Shown in pieces: positions 1 through 5,942 of a stretch of DNA of 7,483 nt. A program made the translations under genes and the position numbers. Position 1 is the stretch's first letter, and each line of letters starts with the position of its first letter. The stretch comes from Vulcanimicrobiia bacterium (lineage in GTDB: Bacteria; Eremiobacterota; Eremiobacteria; Baltobacterales; Baltobacteraceae). Below the pieces are notes generated by a model. It made no database searches, was not told where the DNA came from, and saw only the letters and a program-made list of their open reading frames with translations. The stretch spans positions 1 to 7,483 of the forward strand of contig JAMXLG010000395.1 in the NCBI GenBank assembly GCA_024281135.1, read 5' to 3'.

Positions 1-273
1 GCGAATCGTGCTGCCGTCGACGTCTTGCGTCGACAACTCGTCCTTGAACTCCGCGCGAACGGCGTCGTTCATTGCATAGAGAGCGTAGTGCTGCTTCCAT
101 GAGGCAAAATGCACGAATCGCTTACCGCTGAGTTTGTACGTCGGCATGTCGTAGGCAATTGTCTCTTCCGCGCCGGGAACAGCTGCTAGAATCACGTTAC
201 GCACGCGCGCGAGGACCGGTCGAACTGAATCCGGCTGCGCGGCGATGTAATCATCCACCGAACGAAAGGCCAC
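1..273 (-). CDS. DUF1801 (YdhG-like) protein, 3' end cut by window edge
   Basis: Partial gene: 91 codons are visible from a GTG at 273 and the frame stays open to position 1, so the C-terminus is missing. The start region reads VDDYIAAQP, typical of DUF1801 proteins, which open with a V-D-E-Y-I-like segment. Residues 39-51 (IAYDMPTYKLSGK) and the following FVHFASWKQHYALY match the family core, usually seen as ISYGMPxFKLNG then FAAFKNHIGFY. The fold is a small alpha/beta domain; some members are annotated as iron chaperones (YdhG/Fra-like), but the biochemical role is poorly established. It starts 8 bases after the stop of the cysteine peptidase gene on the same strand, so the two are probably cotranscribed. 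No clear Shine-Dalgarno precedes the GTG, so the start rests on family alignment and the position of the upstream stop. Family call fairly sure; function unknown. Confidence 0.8.
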   Translation of the reverse strand, partial: MAFRSVDDYIAAQPDSVRPVLARVRNVILAAVPGAEETIAYDMPTYKLSGKRFVHFASWKQHYALYAMNDAVRAEFKDELSTQDVDGSTIR

Positions 274-281
274 TCTAGGTT

Positions 282-1034
282 TTACCCGAGTTCGCGAATC
301 GTCCAGAAATCGTACGACAGGTTGTCTTCGGTGAAATACGCGTACGGGAGCGTGAAGAAGCCTTGCGCGCCCCATGTTGCTCCAAGTGAATTCAACAACG
401 TAAATCGTTGCGTCGCATCGTCGTAACCGACGGCAAGAACCGCATGGCCGCCGAGCAACGTGTCGTTCGGCGTCGGCATATCGATTTGACCGGTTTGCTG
501 CGCGGTCAAACCCGATTGATACACGTTGATACCGACGACGAACGGATACCCTTCAGCAATGCAGGACTTCAGCGCGTGCAGCGTACGGTCGATTCGAAAA
601 TATGAGCGTGCGCGCGTCGTGATGCTGGAATAGGCACTTGACGGAGGCGCGGTTGCAAATTGCGTTGTGTCGTAGGGCCACGCGGTCTCCGGGCATAAGC
701 CGGGTTTTGCGGCAGCTTTGATTGCATCACGGATCGTCGCACCGCCGTCGGCCGACGGATCACCTTCGAGGACTCGCGAGTTGTAATACAAGAAGAGCCG
801 CGATGGCGCAATAATGGGGTGTCCCGCTTTGCGGCCAAGGAACGCAAGCGCCGAGCAGACCGCATTCGCGCTGCAACTATGTAACGGCAATTGGTAATAG
901 ACCTCGGTGAAATCCGAGTGGAGGTCGGCTGACGTTGCCGGTTCGGTCTTCGGCGTAAAACGAAAATCGCGTTCGTCGGGACGATCCCGCTTGTTTATGA
1001 AATGATGTGCTCCGGTAGTACTCACGCCGTGCAA
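282..1034 (-). CDS. Papain-like (C1 family) cysteine peptidase
   Basis: A 250-residue protein of the bacterial C1 papain-like group (COG4870 type), predicted to cleave peptide bonds through a Cys-His-Asn triad. Visible are the oxyanion Gln48, nucleophile Cys54 in HSCSANA (bacterial members have SCTANA-like motifs in place of CGSCW), His197 in GGHAVLAVGYDD and Asn215 in NSLGATWG. The N-terminal RDRPDERDFRF matches the P-D-x-P-D-x-R-D-F opening of cytosolic bacterial homologues. There is no signal peptide, membrane segment or room for an inhibitory pro-region, so it is probably made as a mature cytoplasmic enzyme. Oddity: the usual NSW after the catalytic Asn is NSL here, removing the Trp that shields the His-Asn pair in papain. 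The start is TTG at 1034; a GTG at 1025 is an alternative, and neither has a clear Shine-Dalgarno. The DUF1801 gene follows 8 bases downstream. Substrate unknown. Confidence 0.88.
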   Translation of the reverse strand: MHGVSTTGAHHFINKRDRPDERDFRFTPKTEPATSADLHSDFTEVYYQLPLHSCSANAVCSALAFLGRKAGHPIIAPSRLFLYYNSRVLEGDPSADGGATIRDAIKAAAKPGLCPETAWPYDTTQFATAPPSSAYSSITTRARSYFRIDRTLHALKSCIAEGYPFVVGINVYQSGLTAQQTGQIDMPTPNDTLLGGHAVLAVGYDDATQRFTLLNSLGATWGAQGFFTLPYAYFTEDNLSYDFWTIRELG

Positions 1035-1042
1035 ATTGCTTG

Positions 1043-1067
1043 GCAGGGTTTAGCCCGCCTGCTTTTT
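1043..1067 (+). terminator. Terminator-like hairpin in the divergent intergenic region
   Basis: GCAGG (1043-1047) pairs with CCTGC (1058-1062) around a 10-base loop, and a sixth G-C pair is possible with one bulge. Five T residues follow at 1063-1067. On the plus strand this resembles a weak intrinsic terminator about 35 bases before the SpoIIE-fusion start, but no plus-strand gene ends upstream. It could be an attenuator, a block to antisense transcription, a protein-binding dyad, or chance. I found no convincing -35/-10 pair for either divergent gene in the 66-base gap. Confidence 0.25.
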
Positions 1068-1089
1068 GGGAAACGAGGCCACTACTGAT

Positions 1090-1095
1090 GAGGGG
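1090..1095 (+). promoter_or_regulatory. Ribosome binding site of the SpoIIE fusion gene
   Basis: GAGGGG lies 5 bases before the ATG at 1101. This is a good Shine-Dalgarno match at workable spacing and fixes that ATG as the start. Confidence 0.7.
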
Positions 1096-1100
1096 TCTGC

Positions 1101-3017
1101 ATGAACCTTCATGATTCGCCTGTGCCGGGTTCGCTCGAAGCCGCTGCGTGGTCTGCTATCGCCGATGCCTACCCTGCGATGCTTTACATGGCGTCGGCCG
1201 ATGGACGAATCGAATGGGTCAATCGCCGTTGGTACGATGTAATGGGAGTCGCGCGAGGCGCCGAGGCCTCGGCGCTTTGGCATACGCTCGTGCATCCGAC
1301 GCATGAAGACTCCGTTCAGTCATCTTGGATGCACTCGATTGCGACGGGACAGCCGTTTTCGGAAGAAGTGCTCTGCCGCTTTGCCGACCAGAAGTATCAC
1401 TGGGTCGTCACCAAGGCTGAGCCGGTACGCGACGATGCGAGCAAGGTGACGCGCTGGTTCGGAACGATTCTCGAAATCGACGATCGCAAAGAAATCGAAC
1501 ACGCTCTCCTCAAGTCGGAGCTGCGATTCCGCGCGCTCACGGACAACATCGACGAGATCGTCTGGGTCGCGGACGGCGACTGGAATGTGACGTATCTCAA
1601 TCGGCGCTATGCCGAATACACCGGAATCCCGCTTGCGCAAGCACTCGGCACAGGTTGGCAACGTGCGCTTCCCGCCGGCGAACTCGAGTTCGTCAAAGCG
1701 GAGTTCGAACGAGCAGCGCTGACCGGAACGCTCTCGCACCAACATCAACTCTTCCACCGCTCGAGCGGGCAGTATCGCTGGAATTGGCTGCGCGCCCATC
1801 TCGTCAGCGACGTGTCGGGTTCCAACGAACAATGGTTCGGGACGATCACCGATATCCACGATCAAAAAGTCGCGATGGAAAAGAAGAATCAGGCGTTGGA
1901 TGCGTTCCAACTTGCACTGCTACCGCGCCACATTGCCGCGGTGCCGGACTGCGGTATAAGCACGCTCTACGTCTCGGCGTCGGAAGAGGCGCTCATCGGC
2001 GGCGACTGGTACGACTTGTTCGATCTTGGCGCAGGCCGGTACGGCGTTTCGATCGGTGACGTCGTCGGGCACGGTCTGGAAGCATCGGCCGCGATGTCGC
2101 GCATTCGTCAATATATTTCTGCTGCAGCGGAAGAAGAGAGCGATCCGGTCGCTGTGATGCAGCGCACGAATGCGTTCATTCATCGCCGCAACTTGCCGGT
2201 TGCGACGGCAATCTTCGGAATTCTCGATATCGCGCGGCGCCGCTTCCGATTTTGTTCGGCGGGACACCCGGCGCCGATCGTCGTGCAGGCCGAGCGCGCG
2301 GAACTCATGCAATGCGAAGGCGTTCCCCTCGGCGTGATGCGCGACATGAGGTATAGCGCGTGTGCCCTCGACTTGCGCGACGCTTCGCAACTCGTCCTTT
2401 ACACCGACGGTGTGCTCGAGTTCTCGCGCGACCTCGTGAATGTCGAACGGTACTTGCTCGTTGCATCCGCGGTCACGGCGCGTTTGCGCAATCCAGCGAG
2501 TCGCGCCGGCGAAATCGTGCGCCGGACGATGGGCGGCCATCCGCCGAGCGACGACATTGCGATGCTGGTCTTTTCGTTTGACGAAGGCGGCGGAAGCACG
2601 GTGTCGCACCGGTTGGAAACGTTGATGTCGTGGCAATTCGATTCGCGCGATTCACGCGCGGCCTACCGCGTGCGAGAACAAATCTTGCAGTTCTTGCGAG
2701 AGCTGTCGCACCCCGATCAGGAGCTCTTTGAAGTAAAGGCCGTCATCGGCGAACTCATTGCAAACGCCGTCGAGCACGCGCCGGGCGACGTTCACCTCGA
2801 AGTCGACTGGAGCGGCGATCGAGCGGTCCTCCGAATGCGCGATCACGGGCCGGGGTTCACGGCGCATGCGACCTTGCCACGCGACATGATGAGCGAGGAC
2901 GGTCGCGGCCTCTACCTAATCTCCGCTCTTGCCGACGATCTTCGAGCGACGTCGCATTTTGACGGCGGCGCAGAGGTGAGCGTGCGTCTGCGGTTGCACA
3001 AACATCATGCAGCATGA
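1101..3017 (+). CDS. PAS-PAS-SpoIIE phosphatase-RsbW-like kinase fusion
   Basis: A 638-residue soluble signalling protein with four domains. PAS1 spans about 18-130 and PAS2 about 138-256, each ending in a W-F-G-T-I PAC strand. A PPM/SpoIIE phosphatase covers about 265-492 and an RsbW/SpoIIAB-like GHKL ATPase about 510-632. Phosphatase metal-site motifs are intact: GGDWYD (300-305), GDVVGHG (319-325), TDGV (435-438) and PSDDI (482-486). The kinase has Glu551 and Asn555 in its N-box, DHGPGF (581-586) and GRGL (601-604), so both opposing activities look competent. In partner switching such a kinase phosphorylates a STAS antagonist and the phosphatase reverses it; the likely substrate is the STAS protein at 4317. 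The PAS signal is unknown: there is no flavin-type NCRFLQ motif, and no transmembrane segment is seen. It heads the operon and its stop overlaps the next start (ATGA). The closest described architecture is Rv1364c of Mycobacterium tuberculosis, which also carries the STAS domain on the same chain. Confidence 0.93.
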   Translation: MNLHDSPVPGSLEAAAWSAIADAYPAMLYMASADGRIEWVNRRWYDVMGVARGAEASALWHTLVHPTHEDSVQSSWMHSIATGQPFSEEVLCRFADQKYHWVVTKAEPVRDDASKVTRWFGTILEIDDRKEIEHALLKSELRFRALTDNIDEIVWVADGDWNVTYLNRRYAEYTGIPLAQALGTGWQRALPAGELEFVKAEFERAALTGTLSHQHQLFHRSSGQYRWNWLRAHLVSDVSGSNEQWFGTITDIHDQKVAMEKKNQALDAFQLALLPRHIAAVPDCGISTLYVSASEEALIGGDWYDLFDLGAGRYGVSIGDVVGHGLEASAAMSRIRQYISAAAEEESDPVAVMQRTNAFIHRRNLPVATAIFGILDIARRRFRFCSAGHPAPIVVQAERAELMQCEGVPLGVMRDMRYSACALDLRDASQLVLYTDGVLEFSRDLVNVERYLLVASAVTARLRNPASRAGEIVRRTMGGHPPSDDIAMLVFSFDEGGGSTVSHRLETLMSWQFDSRDSRAAYRVREQILQFLRELSHPDQELFEVKAVIGELIANAVEHAPGDVHLEVDWSGDRAVLRMRDHGPGFTAHATLPRDMMSEDGRGLYLISALADDLRATSHFDGGAEVSVRLRLHKHHAA

Positions 3018-3970
3018 GTTCGCGCACCGTAGCATCCCTTCACATCACCAATGGTGATTCAGTCGTCTACACGTTCAAAAAGGCCGGCATCCTGGGCACG
3101 CATTTGCCGTGGCGCGACGTCTTGCATGAAGGGCCGGTTCCCGGCGATCTTTCACTAGAAGACTGCAGTCGCGTTCGCGGGGCGTATCTGGCTTCACGCG
3201 GATACGGCAGACCGATTCGGGTGCTGCATGATTTTCAGTCGCGCGACGCCGTCATTCGCCGCGCTGCCGAGTTCGACGAAGTCGTGTTGTGGTTCGAACA
3301 CGATCTCTACGATCAATTGCAGATTCTGCAGATCTTGCACGTGTTGCACGGGATCGAACTCGAGCCCGGACGAGTGTCGATCGTTCAGAGCGACAGTTAT
3401 CTCGGCAGCATGACGGCCGAAGAGATCGTGATGCTTCATCCAAAACGGCGCACCGTCACGCGCGCGATGTACGAGCGAGCCTCGCTCGTGTGGAAGCACT
3501 TTTGCTCGTCCGATCCCGCGGCGCTTCTTGCCGACGCGTCGGTGGAACACGCCGGATTTCCGCATTTGCGCGGCGGGTTGCACCGGCTCTGCGAAGAGTA
3601 TCCGTGGGTTTCGGACGGTCTCTCACGATCGCAGCGTCAGGCATTGCAATCGGTGGCACAGGGGCCCGCGCGCAACGACGAGTTGTTTCGACGAGCGCAG
3701 GCGCGCGAAGAAGCCCCGTTTCTCGGTGACACCGCGTTTTATGCAATCGTCGATGATTTGCGCAGTTCGCCGGCGCCGCTGATCGAAGGCGACGAAGGGA
3801 TGGGAATGCCGACAGCGCTCGGCCGACGTATTCTCGGTGGCGATGCGGATTGGCTGGAAGAGGCGCCGGGAGATCGATGGATCGGCGGCGTCCATCTTTC
3901 CGGTGTCCGCACGCCGCGATGGGACGATACGCTCGGAACGTTTAGACTCACCGAGGAGGCGGTAGATTGA
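3014..3970 (+). CDS. DUF1835 domain protein of unknown function
   Basis: A 318-residue protein whose N-terminal half is a DUF1835 domain. It has LHITNGDS at 9-16, LPWRDVLHEGPVP at 31-43, and VLWFEHDLYDQLQ at 91-103, rich in acidic and His residues. The C-terminal half has the conserved features I recall from long DUF1835 proteins: EYPWVSDGLSRSQRQAL (195-211), which looks like the start of a winged-helix-like segment, FLGDTAFY (236-243) and DRWIGGVHLSG (287-297). The length is normal for that group, and no signal peptide or membrane helix is visible. The molecular function is not established. The conserved Asp, His, Glu and Arg residues suggest a ligand or catalytic site, but that is inference. 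The ATG overlaps the upstream stop by 4 bases and has no Shine-Dalgarno of its own, so translation is probably coupled to the SpoIIE fusion. Family call is confident; function is open. Confidence 0.85.
   Translation: MSSRTVASLHITNGDSVVYTFKKAGILGTHLPWRDVLHEGPVPGDLSLEDCSRVRGAYLASRGYGRPIRVLHDFQSRDAVIRRAAEFDEVVLWFEHDLYDQLQILQILHVLHGIELEPGRVSIVQSDSYLGSMTAEEIVMLHPKRRTVTRAMYERASLVWKHFCSSDPAALLADASVEHAGFPHLRGGLHRLCEEYPWVSDGLSRSQRQALQSVAQGPARNDELFRRAQAREEAPFLGDTAFYAIVDDLRSSPAPLIEGDEGMGMPTALGRRILGGDADWLEEAPGDRWIGGVHLSGVRTPRWDDTLGTFRLTEEAVD
3953..3959 (+). promoter_or_regulatory. Ribosome binding site deciding a TTG start
   Basis: GAGGAGG is an almost ideal Shine-Dalgarno, 7 bases before the TTG at 3967. 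It lies inside the last codons of the DUF1835 gene. It is the main reason to accept TTG as the start of the SnoaL-like gene. Confidence 0.75.
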
Positions 3971-4305
3971 CTTTGCGCGAGCTTATCGACGAGCTCGTGT
4001 CGGCATGGCAAGCCGGAGACGCGTTACGTGCGAGTGCATTCTTCGCGATTGACGCGCTCTACCACGAGTCGGGACGCGAACCCGTGTGCGGTCGCGATGC
4101 GATCGCTTCGTATTTCACGCGTTTCTTTCGTGATGGGCCGCCATGGCGCTTTGAAATATCAGATGTATTGATTGACGGAGATCGCGCTGCCGTGGCGTAC
4201 AGGTTCGGAACGCAACATGACGGCACGTGGCTGATGCGCGAAGGGTGCGCGCTCGTTAAACGTGAAGGCGGATCGATCGTCGCGTGGCGTGAGTATCATG
4301 GATAA
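3967..4305 (+). CDS. SnoaL/NTF2-like small protein
   Basis: A 112-residue protein with the layout of the SnoaL-like (NTF2 superfamily) cone fold. An N-terminal helix pair (LRELIDELVSAWQAGDA) is followed by FFAIDALYHESG, the family position for a D-A-V-Y-H-like strand. Next come a G-R-D-A-I helix (42-46), paired beta strands around 62-82 and 93-99, and a final strand ending WREYH (107-111). Members are pocket proteins that bind or isomerise small hydrophobic ligands, or serve as sensory or scaffold domains; the ligand cannot be read from sequence. The TTG start is supported by a strong Shine-Dalgarno and overlaps the DUF1835 stop as TTGA. The STAS gene follows 11 bases after its stop. Position inside a partner-switching operon raises the possibility of a ligand-sensing role, which is inference. 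The fold call is good; the function is unknown. Confidence 0.8.
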   Translation: MTLRELIDELVSAWQAGDALRASAFFAIDALYHESGREPVCGRDAIASYFTRFFRDGPPWRFEISDVLIDGDRAAVAYRFGTQHDGTWLMREGCALVKREGGSIVAWREYHG

Positions 4306-4309
4306 GGAG
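4304..4309 (+). promoter_or_regulatory. Ribosome binding site of the STAS gene
   Basis: AAGGAG, partly overlapping the TAA stop of the SnoaL-like gene, lies 7 bases before the ATG at 4317. It suggests strong independent initiation, consistent with a STAS protein needed in excess over its kinase. Confidence 0.7.
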
Positions 4310-4316
4310 CAACAGA

Positions 4317-4685
4317 ATGTCGCATGACGAGTTAAGCATCGATATCAAGAACGAAGGCGATGCGGTGATCTATCGCCTGCGGGGCAGCCTCGACGTTGCG
4401 ACATCGCCGTCGGTGCGCGCGGCGTTGATGCAAACCGCCAGCGAAGGCAACCACGAAATCGTCGTTGACTTGACGAAGCTCGAATTTCTCGATTCAACCG
4501 GACTTGGAGCGCTAATCGGCGCACATCGTCGCGCGCTGGAAAACGGCGGCAAAGTTCGTTTGGCGGTCGGTGATGGCCCAATTCAACGGCTGCTCAACAT
4601 CACGGGACTAATTCGCGTCTTTCCGGTGTACTCGACGCTCGACGACGCGATCAACGAAAGCGACCGCGTCACTGCTTCGATCTAG
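4317..4685 (+). CDS. STAS-domain anti-sigma factor antagonist (SpoIIAA/RsbV-like)
   Basis: A 122-residue single STAS domain covering nearly the whole chain. The first strands include VIYRLRGSLDVATSP (17-31), where the G-x-L-D-x-x-T-S pattern is diagnostic. The phosphorylation loop is FLDSTGLGAL (57-66), and Ser60 is the expected phosphosite, equivalent to Ser58 of B. subtilis SpoIIAA. In partner switching the unphosphorylated form sequesters an RsbW-type kinase/anti-sigma factor; phosphorylation blocks this and a SpoIIE-type phosphatase restores it. Both enzymes are fused in the first gene of this operon, so that protein is the obvious partner. No sigma factor gene is nearby; the target may be encoded elsewhere or may not be a sigma factor. 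A good ribosome binding site precedes the ATG. The stop lies in the CTAG shared with the convergent glcF. No terminator is visible after it. Confidence 0.93.
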   Translation: MSHDELSIDIKNEGDAVIYRLRGSLDVATSPSVRAALMQTASEGNHEIVVDLTKLEFLDSTGLGALIGAHRRALENGGKVRLAVGDGPIQRLLNITGLIRVFPVYSTLDDAINESDRVTASI

Positions 4686-5917
4686 TTATACGCTTCGTCG
4701 AGTAGTTCGACGATGTGTTTGACGCGCGCGTCGATTCCGGCCGCGCGTAACCCAGACGCAACCTGCATTGCGCAGCCCGGATTGGCCGTTGCGACGACCG
4801 CCGCCGATGTGGCTTGGATATTTGCAACTTTCCGCTCGCGTAGCCGGTGCGACATGTCGGGCTCGGTAAGATTGTAAATTCCGGCGCTGCCGCAACAGAC
4901 GGCGCTCTCGTTCATCTCGACGAGTCGCAGACCCGGAATTCTCGCGAGCAAACGACGCGGTGCGGCACTGACGCGTTGCGCGTGGACCAAATGACACGGT
5001 TCTTGGTAGGTGACCGTCGAGTCCACCAGCCGCGGACTCCCGCGAAACTCGAGCGCGTCAAGCACTTCGGTTATATCGCGAACTCGCGACGAAAACCGCG
5101 CCGCGCGTTTGCGCCACGCCGGATCGCCTTCGAACAGCAGCTCGTATTCCTTGAGCGATGAGCCGCAGCCGGCAGCATTGACGACGTAAACGTCGGCGCC
5201 GCTTCGTTCAAATGCGATGATATTGTGCTTCGCCATCCCACGTGCAATACGGGGTTCGCCGGCGTGCAGCGCGATTGCGCCGCAACATCCTTGTCCCGCG
5301 CCTGCAACAACGGAAAGGCCGGCACGGTTCAACATACGGATGCTTGCTTCGTGCACGGCTGGAAATGCGATGTGCATGATGCAGCCCGTATGTAAGAACG
5401 CAAGTCCAACCGCCTTTTCGACGTCGTAGCGGCGGCCGTCAGGAATGAAGAAGCGGTCTGCGATGCGCGGAGCAAGCGCCGCTTCGTCGCGAAGTCCAAC
5501 GAGTGCGGCAAATCCGTCCAGATGCGTACGCTGCGCGAAACGCACGAGCGACGCAGCGAATCTCATCCATCCGAGATGAACGAAAAGTCCCTCGAGCAAG
5601 AAGCGACGCAAGAAGCGCGCGGCAGGTTTACGCGATGGTCCCGCCTCCGCTTCGATGCGCGCTCGCATCGTCTCGACGAGCACGCCATACCGCACACCGG
5701 AAGGACAGACTGCTTCACATGCGCGACAATCCAAGCACTGCGTCATTTGTTCGACAAAACCGGGGCTCAACAGGTCGATTCGCCCCTCGTCGACGCCCTT
5801 GATGAGACTAATGCGACCGCGAGGCCCCGACGTTTCTGTCATAGTCTCCAGGTACGTCGGACACGTCGGCAAACATAAGCCGCACCGAACGCAACTGTTG
5901 TAGATCGCTTCGAGCAT
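4682..5917 (-). CDS. glcF: Glycolate oxidase iron-sulfur subunit (GlcF-like)
   Basis: A 411-residue electron-transfer protein. It has two N-terminal 4Fe-4S motifs, C9-x2-C12-x2-C15-x3-C19 (CVRCGLCLPTCP) and C61-x2-C64-x2-C67-x3-C71 (CLDCRACEAVCP). Two C-terminal CCG (cysteine-rich) domains follow, with Cys179, Cys211-Cys212 and Cys251, then Cys308, Cys341-Cys342 and Cys382. This order and length match GlcF, which passes electrons from the FAD subunits GlcD/GlcE of membrane-associated glycolate dehydrogenase toward quinone. Related LutA/LldE or GlpC-type proteins are possible alternatives, but the 4Fe-4S pair plus two CCG domains fits GlcF best. No glcD or glcE is present here: the gene upstream is divergent and the gene downstream is convergent. 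I chose the ATG at 5917; an in-frame GTG at 5941 would add 8 residues. Neither has a Shine-Dalgarno. The stop overlaps the STAS stop by three bases. Confidence 0.88.
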   Translation of the reverse strand: MLEAIYNSCVRCGLCLPTCPTYLETMTETSGPRGRISLIKGVDEGRIDLLSPGFVEQMTQCLDCRACEAVCPSGVRYGVLVETMRARIEAEAGPSRKPAARFLRRFLLEGLFVHLGWMRFAASLVRFAQRTHLDGFAALVGLRDEAALAPRIADRFFIPDGRRYDVEKAVGLAFLHTGCIMHIAFPAVHEASIRMLNRAGLSVVAGAGQGCCGAIALHAGEPRIARGMAKHNIIAFERSGADVYVVNAAGCGSSLKEYELLFEGDPAWRKRAARFSSRVRDITEVLDALEFRGSPRLVDSTVTYQEPCHLVHAQRVSAAPRRLLARIPGLRLVEMNESAVCCGSAGIYNLTEPDMSHRLRERKVANIQATSAAVVATANPGCAMQVASGLRAAGIDARVKHIVELLDEAYN

Positions 5918-5922
5918 GTGAA

Positions 5923-5938
5923 GGGGGCTTTCGCCCCC
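5923..5938. repeat. Perfect hairpin at the divergent glcF junction
   Basis: GGGGGC (5923-5928) and GCCCCC (5933-5938) form a perfect 6-base-pair stem with a TTTC loop. Read on the glcF strand the loop is GAAA, a stable GNRA tetraloop. It fills most of the 25 bases between the glcF ATG (5917) and the divergent ATG at 5943. It would therefore sit at the very 5' end of either mRNA or in the shared promoter area. No T-tract follows on either strand, so a terminator is unlikely. A regulatory role is possible but unproven. Confidence 0.5.
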
Positions 5939-5942
5939 CACT

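Noticed and set aside
15..36. Two GTCGAC sites close together as a possible repeat or operator
   Set aside because: They lie inside the DUF1801 coding frame and are short palindromes expected often in GC-rich DNA.
1320..1910. Antisense open frame (196 codons) opposite the PAS domains
   Set aside because: It has no recognisable motif or ribosome binding site and is fully covered by a well-supported sense gene.
1920..2636. Long antisense open frame (238 codons) opposite the SpoIIE fusion
   Set aside because: Its translation is Arg/His-rich without domain signatures, typical of a shadow frame in GC-rich DNA. The sense strand encodes unmistakable SpoIIE motifs.
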